DNA of 64,000 nt from Aliarcobacter sp. (GCA_028688995.1 JAQTXB010000003.1:186001-250000); one strand, 5' to 3'; numbered from the stretch's first letter, positions 9,161 through 18,636 are shown. Notes: generated from the sequence alone by a model not told the origin. Program-made: numbers and translations.

Positions 9161-10360
9161 ACACAATACTTATTTACAAGTGAAGTAGTAAGCCCTGGAC
9201 ACCCAGATAAATGCGCAGATATAATAGCTGACTCTATCGTAGACAAATTAATTATTGCAGACAAAGATAGTAGAGTAGCTTCAGAGGTTTTTGTTGCAGG
9301 GAAACATGTTGTAATTGGTGGTGAAGTAAAATCATCAGCTCAATTATCAAATAAAGATTATGAAAAAATAGTAAAAGATGCATTAGCAAAAATCGGTTAC
9401 GATGGAAAATCAGCTTTTACAAAAGAACAATGTTTACATCCTGATGATGTACAAGTTCAAGTTTTATTAAATCAACAATCACCTGATATTAATCAAGGTG
9501 TTGACCAAGTTGATGGAGAAATTGGAGCTGGAGATCAAGGAATCATGTTTGGTTTTGCTTCAAGTGAAACAGCTGATTATATGCCAGCAGCCATTACATA
9601 CGCAAGAATGTTATGTGATAAAGTTTATAATTATGCTTTAAAACATAATCAAAAATTAGGTGTTGATATTAAAACACAAGTTACAGTTGATTATGGTACA
9701 AAAGCAAATTTTGAAAATTGTAATCCACAAAAAATTCATACAATAGTTGTAAGTGCACCTTCAGTTGAAGGAATGCCAATAGAAGAAGTAAGAGCATTAA
9801 TTCAAGGATTAATTGATGATGCAGGACTTCCATCAAATATGTATGATAAAAAATCTACAATTATTCATATTAATCCAACAGGAAGATATGTAAATCACTC
9901 ATCTTTACATGATAGTGGATTAACAGGAAGAAAATTAATTGTTGATTCATTTGGTGGATATTCGCCAATTGGTGGTGGAGCTCAAAGTTCTAAAGATTAT
10001 ACAAAAGTTGATAGATCTGGACTTTACGCAGCAAGATGGATTGCAAAACATATTGTTGCAGCTGGACTTGCGAAAAAAGCAGTTGTACAAATTTCATATG
10101 CAATTGGTGTTGCACGGCCAACATCTGTATCAGTTGATACAATGGGGTCTTATACAAAATTTGATGATGATAAATTATCACAATTTGTAATGGACACTTT
10201 CCCATTAACACCAAGATGGATTACACAAAAGTTTAATTTAGATAAACCAAGTGAACAAACTTTCCTTTATGCAGATGTAGCAGCACGAGGACAAGTTGGT
10301 CAAAGTGATTACCCTTGGGAAAAACTTGACGAATTAGAAAAATTTGAAAATATTCAGTAA
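9149..10360 (+). CDS. metK: S-adenosylmethionine synthetase
   Basis: Forms S-adenosylmethionine from methionine and ATP. Visible motifs are the N-terminal SEVVSPGHPDKCADIIADS with its catalytic His, the GAGDQGIMFGFA loop, and GGGAQSSKDYTKVDRSGLYAARW in the phosphate-binding region. I place the start at ATG 9149, giving 403 residues that begin MEKQTQYLFTSE. The ORF track's GTG start at 9122 adds nine residues encoded by the leader repeats and absent from the family. An AAGGA about 12 nt upstream is the only visible ribosome binding site. The product feeds SAM to the two radical-SAM QhpD proteins as well as RlmH and PrmA in this window. Confidence 0.96.
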   Translation: MEKQTQYLFTSEVVSPGHPDKCADIIADSIVDKLIIADKDSRVASEVFVAGKHVVIGGEVKSSAQLSNKDYEKIVKDALAKIGYDGKSAFTKEQCLHPDDVQVQVLLNQQSPDINQGVDQVDGEIGAGDQGIMFGFASSETADYMPAAITYARMLCDKVYNYALKHNQKLGVDIKTQVTVDYGTKANFENCNPQKIHTIVVSAPSVEGMPIEEVRALIQGLIDDAGLPSNMYDKKSTIIHINPTGRYVNHSSLHDSGLTGRKLIVDSFGGYSPIGGGAQSSKDYTKVDRSGLYAARWIAKHIVAAGLAKKAVVQISYAIGVARPTSVSVDTMGSYTKFDDDKLSQFVMDTFPLTPRWITQKFNLDKPSEQTFLYADVAARGQVGQSDYPWEKLDELEKFENIQ

Positions 10361-10378
10361 ATTGATTAAAGGATTATT

Positions 10379-11245
10379 ATGGATTTAAGAAACTTATTTA
10401 GCAAAATATCTTTTGATACAAAATCAAAAGAACAGCCAACAAAAAAAGATGCACCAAGTCACTGGATTAAGTGTCCAGAATGTAATGCATTAATGTTTTT
10501 TAAAGAGGTGGAAGCTCAAGACAATATTTGTCCAAAATGTAATTTTCATATGAGAATTGGGGCAAAAAGAAGAATTGAAATTTTAACTGATAAAGATAGT
10601 TTTGTTGAGTTTGATGCTGAGTTAAAACCTAATGATCCTCTAAAATTTGTTGATAAAACTTCTTATAAAAAAAGAGTAGAAGAAGCACTTAAAAACACTG
10701 GACGTACATCTTCTGTTGTAAGTGGTGAAGCTACTATTAATCAAATTCCAGTTCAATTAGTAGTATTCGATTTTGCTTATATGGGTGGAAGTTTAGGTTC
10801 TGTTGAGGGTGAAAAAATTGTTCGAGCAGTAAATAGAGCTATTGAAAAACATCAAGGTGTTATTATTATTTCAGCTTCTGGGGGTGCTAGAATGCAAGAA
10901 TCAACATTTGCTTTAATGCAAATGGCAAAAACTTCAGCGGCTCTTAAAAAACTTGACCATGCAAAACTTCCATACATTTCTGTATTAACAGATCCAACAA
11001 TGGGTGGAGTTTCTGCTTCATTTGCATTTTTAGGTGATATTATTATGGCAGAGCCAGGTGCATTAATTGGATTTGCAGGACAAAGAGTTATCAAACAAAC
11101 AATTGGAGCTGATTTACCAGCAGGATTTCAAAGAGCTGAGTTCTTACTTAAAAATGGTTCAATTGATATGGTTGTAAATAGATCTGCTATGAAACAAACA
11201 TTAACAGATTTATTAAGTATGTTTAAAAAAGAAAAGATTAGTTAA
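10379..11245 (+). CDS. accD: Acetyl-CoA carboxylase carboxyltransferase subunit beta
   Basis: The beta half of the carboxyltransferase that makes malonyl-CoA for fatty acid synthesis. An N-terminal four-Cys zinc ribbon is seen at C32, C35, C51 and C54 (CPEC/CPKC). The crotonase-like carboxyltransferase core includes ISASGGARMQES and TDPTMGGVSASFA, and the oxyanion and CoA-binding region is intact. At 288 residues it has normal length. It starts 18 nt after metK and probably shares its transcript. accA is not in the window. Confidence 0.96.
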   Translation: MDLRNLFSKISFDTKSKEQPTKKDAPSHWIKCPECNALMFFKEVEAQDNICPKCNFHMRIGAKRRIEILTDKDSFVEFDAELKPNDPLKFVDKTSYKKRVEEALKNTGRTSSVVSGEATINQIPVQLVVFDFAYMGGSLGSVEGEKIVRAVNRAIEKHQGVIIISASGGARMQESTFALMQMAKTSAALKKLDHAKLPYISVLTDPTMGGVSASFAFLGDIIMAEPGALIGFAGQRVIKQTIGADLPAGFQRAEFLLKNGSIDMVVNRSAMKQTLTDLLSMFKKEKIS

Positions 11246-11251
11246 TAATTG

Positions 11252-11860
11252 ATGTTATCAAATCTTGAAAAAGCTTTGGGTTTTAAACTTGAAGCTTTTA
11301 ATCTCTTATATGTTTTATGTGATTATGAAACACTTCTGAAAAAAAATATCTCACTAGAAAAATTTGTAGATTTATGTAAAAAAAAAGATGTAAAAATAGT
11401 TCAATACAGAGATAAAATTTCTTCTTTAGAAGAGCAAAAAACAAATCTTTTATATTTAAAATCAGAGCTTAATATTCCAATAATTATAAATGATAAAATA
11501 GAATTAATTGAGTTTGCAGATGGTTTACATTTAGGACAAGAAGATTTAGACAAAATTCATAAAGATAAGAAATTAGCAGTAAAACTTGTGCGATTAAAAA
11601 TAAAAGATAAACTTCTTGGCATTTCAACCCACAATGAATTAGAAATTTTAGAGGCTAACGAATTAGCAATTGATATGATTGGACTTGGTGCATATAAAAA
11701 TACGAGTACGAAAGATGTATCAACAATTTTAGGTTCTAAAATTTCATATTTAGCAAAAATTTCAAAACATCCAGTTTGTGCAATTGGTGGTGTAAAAATT
11801 GAAGATATTATAGAAAATATTAGATTTAATGTGGTAGGAAGTGGATTTTATGAAGATTAA
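11252..11860 (+). CDS. Thiamine phosphate synthase-like (ThiE/TenI family) protein
   Basis: A 202-residue TIM-barrel protein that follows the ThiE pattern: QYRDK near residue 50, then INDKIELIEFADGLHLGQEDL, STHN, IGLGAYKNTSTK, CAIGGV and a closing VVGSGFY. In ThiE these bind pyrophosphate and join the pyrimidine and thiazole halves of thiamine. Several usual positions are replaced, so TenI-like or diverged function is possible. A TTG (11249) directly precedes the ATG (11252); I take the ATG. It overlaps rlmH by 11 nt. Confidence 0.75.
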   Translation: MLSNLEKALGFKLEAFNLLYVLCDYETLLKKNISLEKFVDLCKKKDVKIVQYRDKISSLEEQKTNLLYLKSELNIPIIINDKIELIEFADGLHLGQEDLDKIHKDKKLAVKLVRLKIKDKLLGISTHNELEILEANELAIDMIGLGAYKNTSTKDVSTILGSKISYLAKISKHPVCAIGGVKIEDIIENIRFNVVGSGFYED

Positions 11861-12305
11861 TATTTATTCAATAATTAAACCATCAAAAGATGAGTTTGAT
11901 GTTTTAATAAAAGAGTTTATAAAAATGTCTTCAAAATATGCAAAAGTTGAAGTATTTTATATATTTAATAAAAATATAGCAAAAGCACAAACCATTGGAG
12001 AAAAAGAGGCTCAACAATCTTATAGTGAAACCTATGAACCATTACTAAAAGGATACAATATTGCCCTTGATGTTCTTGGGAAAAAAGTTGATACCTATGC
12101 TTTTTCCTCACTACTTGAAGATAAAAATGAAGTTAACTTTTTCATTGGTGGGGCATATGGATTTCAAAGGGAATTTCTAACTAAATGTGATAGTGTAATA
12201 TCACTAAGCGATTTAACAATGGCACATAAAGTTGCTAATGTAGTTTTAACAGAACAGATATTTAGAGCATTAAGCATTCAAAATAATCATCCGTATCATA
12301 AGTAA
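11850..12305 (+). CDS. rlmH: 23S rRNA (pseudouridine1915-N3)-methyltransferase
   Basis: A SPOUT-class methyltransferase acting on pseudouridine 1915 of 23S rRNA in the assembled 70S ribosome. The C-terminal knot motifs are clear: FFIGGAYGF, ISLSDLTMAHKVANVVLTEQIFRA, and the terminal NHPYHK that contacts substrate. I start at ATG 11850 (MKINIYSI, 151 residues, the family length) instead of the GTG at 11841. The gene overlaps the end of the ThiE-like gene by 11 nt. Confidence 0.95.
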   Translation: MKINIYSIIKPSKDEFDVLIKEFIKMSSKYAKVEVFYIFNKNIAKAQTIGEKEAQQSYSETYEPLLKGYNIALDVLGKKVDTYAFSSLLEDKNEVNFFIGGAYGFQREFLTKCDSVISLSDLTMAHKVANVVLTEQIFRALSIQNNHPYHK

Positions 12306-12367
12306 TTTATAAACATTTTTGTATAATGAAAAAATAAATAAGAGTTCATAATAAAAAAGGATAGAAA

Positions 12368-13381
12368 ATGGGTTTTAAGAAATATTTTATTTTCTCAATA
12401 ATCTTAATTGTAGCCGTATTTGGTTTTGCATATAGCTTAGAGTTAGGTGATTACAATTTTACAATGTTTGATTATTCACTTACGTTACCAGTTGCAGCGT
12501 GGTTAATAATCCCAATATCTTTATTAGCAATAGTTACTTTTGTACATATCTTATGGTATGGAATGATTAACTATTTTAAACATAGAGCTGTTCTAAAAGA
12601 CCATGAAACAATGATTAAAATGATTAAATCAAATCTACTAGAAAAAGATGAAACATATAAATTCAAAACAAAAGAGTTTAAAAATCTTTCTTCTATTCTT
12701 TCTCAACTAAAAATTGATGTTCAAGCTAATAGATTTACTTCTTCAGATGAAGAATTAAATAAAATAGTTGCTGGTGTTCAAGATATAAAAGATGGAAAAT
12801 ATGTAAGTGAAAAAGTAATTAAAATAAATGAAACTACAACACTAGCTAATTTAAACATGTTAAATAAAGTAAATGAGCAAATAGATTTTGCAGTTGATGT
12901 TCTTAAAAAACCAGAAAATTACTCTTCTAATGTAGTATTACAATCTTTTGAAAATGTATTAAAAGATAAAAGTATGACTACAATGAAAAAAGTATATAAA
13001 AATGTAAAACTAGACAAAGATATGGCAAAAAAACTTTTTGAAAAAGATGCTGCTAATAATGAATTTGGTTTTACAACTGAAGAGATTTTAAAAATTGTAA
13101 AAGATTTAGATTATAAAAAAGATGATTTTATAATGTTAGCAAAAAATTACGAAACAATTTTAAAACCTGACCAAATTATTGCATTATTTGAAAAACTATC
13201 ATCTGAAATTGAAGATGCAACGTCTGCATATTTACATGTATTATTTGAATATGAAATGATTACTAAAGCAAAAGAAGTTTTAGTTAATACAAAAGATGGT
13301 GAATATTCACCATTTAAAGCACTTTTAGATTTAAAAGAAGCTGGAAAACACTACAATTTAGAAGCGATATCTTACAAATAA
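12368..13381 (+). CDS. Conserved membrane protein of unknown function upstream of dusB
   Basis: A 337-residue protein with two N-terminal membrane helices (about residues 7-23 and 38-62) and a long, charged, mostly helical cytoplasmic part with coiled-coil character. No enzyme motif is seen. It starts after AAAGGAT and ends in TAATG, overlapping the dusB start by 1 nt, so the two are coupled. The function is unknown to me. Confidence 0.75.
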   Translation: MGFKKYFIFSIILIVAVFGFAYSLELGDYNFTMFDYSLTLPVAAWLIIPISLLAIVTFVHILWYGMINYFKHRAVLKDHETMIKMIKSNLLEKDETYKFKTKEFKNLSSILSQLKIDVQANRFTSSDEELNKIVAGVQDIKDGKYVSEKVIKINETTTLANLNMLNKVNEQIDFAVDVLKKPENYSSNVVLQSFENVLKDKSMTTMKKVYKNVKLDKDMAKKLFEKDAANNEFGFTTEEILKIVKDLDYKKDDFIMLAKNYETILKPDQIIALFEKLSSEIEDATSAYLHVLFEYEMITKAKEVLVNTKDGEYSPFKALLDLKEAGKHYNLEAISYK

Positions 13382-14313
13382 TGAATAAAAAACTTGATTT
13401 TAGCCGACCCCTTATGGTGTTGGCGCCACTTGCTGGTTATACTGATTTACCTTTTCGTTCTGTTGTTAAAAAATTTGGTGCAGATTTAACAATTTCTGAG
13501 ATGATTTCATCAAATGCTTTAGTTTATAAATCTGCAAGAACTCTTAAAATGATAGAAAAATCCCCAACTGAAGATCCTTATTTTGTACAAATTGCTGGAA
13601 ATAGTGTAGAACTTGTTCGTGATGCTGTTTTGCTTTTAAATGATGTTGAAGGAATTGATGGAATTGATTTAAACTGTGGATGTCCTGCTCCAAAAGTTTT
13701 TAATCATGGAAGTGGCTCAAACCTTTTAGGTGATTTAAAAAAACTTGAAGAGATTTTATCAACTGTAAAAAAATATTCAAAAAAACAATACACAAGTGCA
13801 AAAGTAAGAATTGGAGTAAATGATAAAATTCCAGTTGAAATTGGAAAAGCAGTTGAAGCTTGTGGAGTAGATTTTGTTTCAGTTCATGGAAGAACAAGAG
13901 CAGGAAAATATAAAGCACCTGTTGATTATGATGCAATAAAAGCTATGAAAGAGGCTATTTCAATTCCTGTAATTGCAAATGGCGATATTAAAGATTATGA
14001 TAAAGCTAAAGAAGTTTTAGCATACACAAATGCAGATGGTGTAATGATAGGTCGTGGTGCTATTGGAAAACCTTGGGTATTTTATCAATTAAAACATGGT
14101 ATTGAAGATATTTCAAGTGAAATGAAAAAAGAGATTATTTTAGAACACTTTGATGCTATGTTAAAATTCCATGGGCCTCATGGTGCTATTATGTTTAGAA
14201 AATTATTACACTCGTATTCAAAAGGTTACACAGGTGCCAATGAATTTAGAGATATTGTAAATAAAATCTCTGATATTGATGTTATGAGAGATATGATAGA
14301 AAACTTCTTTTAA
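13381..14313 (+). CDS. dusB: tRNA-dihydrouridine synthase
   Basis: An FMN-dependent reductase of specific uridines in the tRNA D-loop. The TIM-barrel domain starts APLAGYTDLPFR. The catalytic Cys lies in DLNCGCPAPKV (Cys101), the VHGRTR motif binds FMN and tRNA, and VIANGDI and GVMIGRGAIGKPWVF bind the FMN phosphate. A helical tRNA-binding domain follows. At 310 residues it fits the DusB group; DusA or DusC assignment is less likely. Confidence 0.92.
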   Translation: MNKKLDFSRPLMVLAPLAGYTDLPFRSVVKKFGADLTISEMISSNALVYKSARTLKMIEKSPTEDPYFVQIAGNSVELVRDAVLLLNDVEGIDGIDLNCGCPAPKVFNHGSGSNLLGDLKKLEEILSTVKKYSKKQYTSAKVRIGVNDKIPVEIGKAVEACGVDFVSVHGRTRAGKYKAPVDYDAIKAMKEAISIPVIANGDIKDYDKAKEVLAYTNADGVMIGRGAIGKPWVFYQLKHGIEDISSEMKKEIILEHFDAMLKFHGPHGAIMFRKLLHSYSKGYTGANEFRDIVNKISDIDVMRDMIENFF

Positions 14314-14401
14314 GCTTTTAATATAATTCAAAACTTATTTGGATAAAATATTACACTTTATATAAATAAAGAAATTATATATCGTTTAATAAAGGAAATA
14401 T

Positions 14402-15220
14402 TTGTCTAAATACTATTTTGAATTAACCCTTAAACCAGATAATAACTACGAACTTTTTTTAGATTTATTAAATGCCGTAACTACTGATGCTATTGAAGAA
14501 CTTGATGGAACTTTGATTGTAAGAAGTGAAGATGAGCTTGATGATTTAATTTTTGGTGTACAAGAGTTTATAATAGCACTAGATACAAAGTGTGAAATAA
14601 CTTATGAAAAAAAAGAGAATATAGATTGGATAAAACAGTACCAAGAATCAGTTAAAGCTGTTGAAGTTGGAAGTTTTTATATAAGACCTGAATGGGAAGA
14701 GAAAAAAAATGGTAAAATTGATATTATAATCAATCCAGCTCTATCTTTTGGTTCTGGTCACCATGAAACTACATCTTCTTGTATTGAAGCTATCGATGAA
14801 TTTGTAAATGATAAACAAACAGTTTTAGATGTTGGAACTGGAAGTGGGATCTTGGCAATTGCAGCTGCAAAAAAAGGTTGTATAGTTGATATTTGTGATA
14901 CTGATGAAGTTTGTGTTGTAGATACAAAATCAAATTTTGAATTAAATGGCGTAACATTTAATGATTCATGGGTTGGTTCAACAAATAAAACAACAAAAAA
15001 ATATGATGTGGTAATTGCAAATATTGTTGCTGATGTTTTAGTAATGATTGCTTCAGATTTAAAAAAATGTTTAAATGAGAATGGAATTTTGATAATTTCA
15101 GGTATATTAGATAAACATATTAATAGAGTTTTGAGTAAATTTAATGATTTAGAGCAAATCAAACTTATCCATAAAAATGAGTGGATGAGTGTTGTATTTA
15201 AAAATAATAAGGAGTTTTAG
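14402..15220 (+). CDS. prmA: Ribosomal protein L11 methyltransferase
   Basis: SAM-dependent trimethylation of ribosomal protein L11. The N-terminal substrate-recognition domain spans about residues 1-85. The methyltransferase core has LSFGSGHHETT, the SAM loop VLDVGTGSGILAIAAAKKG and the catalytic-region motif VIANIVADVL. The start is TTG at 14402, supported by AAAGGA seven bases upstream. At 272 residues it is close to the short end of the family. It lies 3 nt before ftsH. Confidence 0.93.
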   Translation: MSKYYFELTLKPDNNYELFLDLLNAVTTDAIEELDGTLIVRSEDELDDLIFGVQEFIIALDTKCEITYEKKENIDWIKQYQESVKAVEVGSFYIRPEWEEKKNGKIDIIINPALSFGSGHHETTSSCIEAIDEFVNDKQTVLDVGTGSGILAIAAAKKGCIVDICDTDEVCVVDTKSNFELNGVTFNDSWVGSTNKTTKKYDVVIANIVADVLVMIASDLKKCLNENGILIISGILDKHINRVLSKFNDLEQIKLIHKNEWMSVVFKNNKEF

Positions 15221-15223
15221 TTT

Positions 15224-17272
15224 ATGGCTAAAAAACAACAAAATAATAACAATTTTAATAATAGTAACAACAATAATAAAAACAATGATAATGGAAACAA
15301 TTTTTTTAATAACAATCCATTATTAATTTTTGTAATTTTTTCTATAGTTACAATATTTGCATTTAAAGCTATTTTCCCAGAAGATCAAATGGGTGGTGAT
15401 GCTACAAATTCAAATATACAAGCATTTGGACAAACATCTAATAAAACAATTGCATATTCTGATTTGAAAACTTTAATTAGTTCTGGAAAAATAGATTATG
15501 TAGGTATTGGAAATACACAAATCAAAGCTATCTCAAAAGCTGGAACAGGTTCAATTACAACTTTTACAGCAAGAAGAGTAGTTCCTGATAATACTTTAAT
15601 TCCAGAATTAGAGAAAAATAATATATCTTATGGTGGAATAAACGAAGAAAATATCCTAGCTGATATTTTATTTGGATGGGTTTTACCTATATTTATTTTC
15701 TTTGCTATTTGGATGTTTATTGCAAAAAGAATGCAAAAATCTATGGGTGGAGGTTCAGGAGGAATTCTTGGAATTGGATCATCTAAAAAGATGATAAATT
15801 CTGAAAAACCAAATGTAACTTTTGATGATATGGCTGGAAATAAAGAAGCAAAAGAAGAAGTTCAAGAAATTGTTGATTTCTTGAAATCTCCAGATAGATA
15901 TGTAAGACTTGGAGCACAAATTCCAAAAGGTGTTTTATTAGTAGGACCTCCAGGTACAGGAAAAACACTTTTAGCAAAAGCAGTTGCTGGTGAAGCAAAT
16001 GTTGAATTTTTATCAGTTTCGGGTTCTGCATTTATTGAAATGTTCGTAGGAGTTGGAGCATCAAGAGTTAGAGATTTATTTGAGCAAGCAAAAAAAGTAG
16101 CACCTGCTATTATTTTTATTGATGAAATTGACGCTATTGGAAAAAGCAGAGCAAGTGGCGGTCCAATGGGTGGAAATGACGAAAGAGAACAAACATTAAA
16201 TCAGCTTTTAGCTGAAATGGATGGATTCTCAACTGAACATGCACCTGTTATTGTACTTGCTGCAACTAATAGACCAGAAGTTTTAGATCCAGCACTTTTA
16301 AGACCAGGTAGATTTGATAGACAAGTTTTAGTTGATAAACCTGATTATGAAGGAAGAATTGAAATTTTAAATGTTCATATCAAAGATGTAAAACTTGGGA
16401 AAAACGTAGATTTAAAAGAGATTGCAAAAATGACAGCAGGCCTTGCAGGTGCTGATTTAGCAAATATCATAAATGAAGCTGCACTTTTAGCTGGTCGTGC
16501 TTCAAAAGATCAAGTAGATCCAAGTGATTTTAAAGAGGCAGTTGAGAGACAAATTGCTGGTTTAGAGAAAAAATCAAAAAGAATTTCTCCAAAAGAGAGA
16601 AAAATTGTGGCGTACCATGAATCAGGTCATGCTTTAATTGCTGAAATTACAAAGGGCGCAAATAAAGTAAATAAAGTATCAATAGTTCCTAGAGGACTTG
16701 CTGCTTTAGGATATACTTTAAATACTCCAGAAGAGAATAAATACTTAATGCAAAAACATGAGCTTATTGCTGAAGTTGATGTTCTTTTAGGTGGAAGAGC
16801 TGCTGAAGAGGTATTTATTGGAGAAATTTCTACAGGTGCTGGAAATGACCTTGAAAGAGCAACTGGAATTATTAAATCTATGGCTACAATTTATGGTATG
16901 AGTGACATTGCTGGACTTATGGTTTTAGAAAAAAGATCTAATCAATTCTTAGGTGGTCAAACTCAAAAAGATTTCTCTGATGCAATGGCTAAAGATTTAG
17001 ATGATCATACTAAAAATTTATTAAATGAAAGATATGAAATTGTTTTACAAAAATTAAGAGACAATAGCGTTTCAATTGAACAAATGACAGCTGAATTATT
17101 AGATATTGAAGTTATTTCAGGTGAAAGAGTTAGAGAAATAATTACATTAAATGGTGGAGAAGTTTTCATTGATGGAGATTTACACTCAGATGCAATTGTT
17201 GAAACAAAACAACAAGAAACTGTAGTTGAAGATAGTTCAATTAACAGTGATGATACTACAGAAAATAAATAG
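15224..17272 (+). CDS. ftsH: ATP-dependent zinc metalloprotease FtsH
   Basis: Membrane-anchored AAA+ protease that degrades misfolded membrane proteins and short-lived regulators. Two membrane helices (about residues 32-50 and 143-165) flank a periplasmic domain. The AAA module has Walker A GPPGTGKT, Walker B IIFIDEIDAIG and the second region of homology NRPEVLDPALLRPGRFDRQ. The zinc site is HESGH, with the third ligand in the LERATGI region. Odd feature: the first 30 residues are a low-complexity Asn-rich tract, beyond the usual short cytoplasmic N-terminus. Length 682. Confidence 0.97.
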   Translation: MAKKQQNNNNFNNSNNNNKNNDNGNNFFNNNPLLIFVIFSIVTIFAFKAIFPEDQMGGDATNSNIQAFGQTSNKTIAYSDLKTLISSGKIDYVGIGNTQIKAISKAGTGSITTFTARRVVPDNTLIPELEKNNISYGGINEENILADILFGWVLPIFIFFAIWMFIAKRMQKSMGGGSGGILGIGSSKKMINSEKPNVTFDDMAGNKEAKEEVQEIVDFLKSPDRYVRLGAQIPKGVLLVGPPGTGKTLLAKAVAGEANVEFLSVSGSAFIEMFVGVGASRVRDLFEQAKKVAPAIIFIDEIDAIGKSRASGGPMGGNDEREQTLNQLLAEMDGFSTEHAPVIVLAATNRPEVLDPALLRPGRFDRQVLVDKPDYEGRIEILNVHIKDVKLGKNVDLKEIAKMTAGLAGADLANIINEAALLAGRASKDQVDPSDFKEAVERQIAGLEKKSKRISPKERKIVAYHESGHALIAEITKGANKVNKVSIVPRGLAALGYTLNTPEENKYLMQKHELIAEVDVLLGGRAAEEVFIGEISTGAGNDLERATGIIKSMATIYGMSDIAGLMVLEKRSNQFLGGQTQKDFSDAMAKDLDDHTKNLLNERYEIVLQKLRDNSVSIEQMTAELLDIEVISGERVREIITLNGGEVFIDGDLHSDAIVETKQQETVVEDSSINSDDTTENK

Positions 17273-17290
17273 ACTTCTATTTATATTTTA

Positions 17291-17316
17291 GGGTAAAAGA
17301 CTATAGTTTTTTACCC
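17291..17316 (+). terminator. Inverted repeat after ftsH
   Basis: GGGTAAAA and TTTTACCC pair across a 10-nt loop, 18 nt after the ftsH stop. It lacks a T-run on the plus side, so it may be a weak or Rho-assisted terminator. Confidence 0.4.
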
Positions 17317-17398
17317 ACTCTTAAACACTCTCAATCAAATATTATTTTTTATTAATTTAAGTTATAATTGAGTGTAATAACATTTATATAGGAACACA

Positions 17399-17464
17399 AT
17401 GCACAAATTTTTTTATATATTCTTTAATGAAAATATCAATTTAGAAGGTAATAATTATGTCTAG
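17399..17464 (+). CDS. Possible 21-codon upstream ORF overlapping the kinase start
   Basis: ATG 17399 has AGGAA six bases upstream and opens a 21-residue, Phe- and Asn-rich peptide (MHKFFYIFF...). It stops at TAG inside the first codons of the kinase gene (ATGTCTAGA), a coupling-type overlap. It could be a leader peptide or chance. Confidence 0.3.
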   Translation: MHKFFYIFFNENINLEGNNYV

Positions 17465-18545
17465 AATATTTAGAAGAGTATTTATCTTAAATTTTATAAT
17501 ATCATTAATTGGACTTTTATTATATTCACAATTAACTTTAATGCCATTTGAAAAAGAGTTCATTTATTTAAGTATCATTTTAATTTTATCTTCAATAATA
17601 ATCTCTTTTTTAGTCTCTAAAATAGTAATTTTGCCAATAGTTTTAAATTTAAAGAATAATCAAAAAGAGTTTGAAAAATCTAATAATGATATGAAAAATA
17701 TTACTCATCAGAAATCTTTTGAATTAGAATTAGTAAACACAGCTTTACAAGAAAAATATAAAGAACAAAAAGAGTTAGCTGAATTTTTACAAGAAAAATT
17801 AACATTAGAAACTTTAAATAGAGAGAAAAAAGAAGAGTTATTAATTCATCAATCAAGATTAGCAGGAATTGGAAAGATTTCAATAAATATGCTAGATGAG
17901 TGTGAAGAATCAATTTCAAGTTTGAATTTTATTTTACAAAATATAAATACTATTCATAAACAAATAAATTTTAAAAATGAACTTGTAAATAAATCAATGG
18001 AACAACTATATAGAATAATAAATGAAATGCATTTGAAAAATGAAGAATTAAAAAATTTCATTAAACCAAATGAAGTGAAAAAAGAGTTTTATTTAGATGA
18101 AATTGTAATGGAATCTTTGTCAATGTTAGAAGAAACATTTATGAGTCATAATATAAAAATTGATTATAATTTTAGTAAATCAATTAATCTATTTGGTTTT
18201 CCAACAGAATTTTCACAAGTTATTTTTAATATTCTTCAAAATGCTAAAGATGCACTTATTGAAAAAAATATTACTCCTAAAAAAGTTTTTGTTAGTATAA
18301 AAAAAGATCAAGAGTTTGCTTATGTATATATTCTTGATAATGCTGGTGGAGTAGCTTCAAGTATTATTGATAGTATATTTGAACCATATTTTACAACTAA
18401 ATCATATAAAAAAGCTTCTGGTTTAGGACTTTTTATCTCCAAAATTATTATTGAAGAGAATATGCAAGGTAAATTAGAATTTGAAAATGCTAGTGAGGGT
18501 GCAAAATTTATCATAAAACTTCCTCTTTTCGATGAAGAAAAATAG
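17457..18545 (+). CDS. Sensor histidine kinase homologue lacking the usual phospho-acceptor His
   Basis: A 362-residue membrane protein with two N-terminal helices (about residues 9-28 and 37-57) and almost no periplasmic domain, then a coiled coil, a dimerization-like region and a HATPase domain. The ATP-binding side is intact: N-box NILQNAKDALIEKN, G1 LDNAGGV, then PYFTTKSYKKASGLGLFISK. In related Campylobacterota kinases the H-box reads like GEMIGNIAHQWRQPL. Here the aligned stretch is GKISINMLDECEESI, with Asp where the His should be. It may be a signalling scaffold or pseudokinase. No response regulator is adjacent. Start supported by AGAAGG upstream. Confidence 0.8.
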   Translation: MSRIFRRVFILNFIISLIGLLLYSQLTLMPFEKEFIYLSIILILSSIIISFLVSKIVILPIVLNLKNNQKEFEKSNNDMKNITHQKSFELELVNTALQEKYKEQKELAEFLQEKLTLETLNREKKEELLIHQSRLAGIGKISINMLDECEESISSLNFILQNINTIHKQINFKNELVNKSMEQLYRIINEMHLKNEELKNFIKPNEVKKEFYLDEIVMESLSMLEETFMSHNIKIDYNFSKSINLFGFPTEFSQVIFNILQNAKDALIEKNITPKKVFVSIKKDQEFAYVYILDNAGGVASSIIDSIFEPYFTTKSYKKASGLGLFISKIIIEENMQGKLEFENASEGAKFIIKLPLFDEEK

Positions 18546-18573
18546 AGTTTTTTATAAAACTTTATTTTTAGTA

Positions 18574-18602
18574 TTGACAAATAAAAATTTATTAATTATA
18601 CT
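18574..18602 (+). promoter_or_regulatory. Sigma70-type promoter for the leuA leader
   Basis: TTGACA (18574-18579) and TATACT (18597-18602) are separated by 17 nt. This is an unusually perfect -35 box for this genome type. Transcription would start near 18609, ahead of the leader peptide. Confidence 0.8.
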
Positions 18603-18636
18603 TAAACACTTTAAAACAAAAAACAAGGAGAGATAT

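Noticed and set aside
14758-15162. Minus-strand ORF of 134 aa inside prmA
   Set aside because: Antisense frame to intact methyltransferase motifs; no independent evidence.
18532-18636. The long 60-aa version of the leuA leader ORF starting inside the kinase gene
   Set aside because: Its first part spans the promoter; the strong ribosome binding site is located before the internal ATG 18637.
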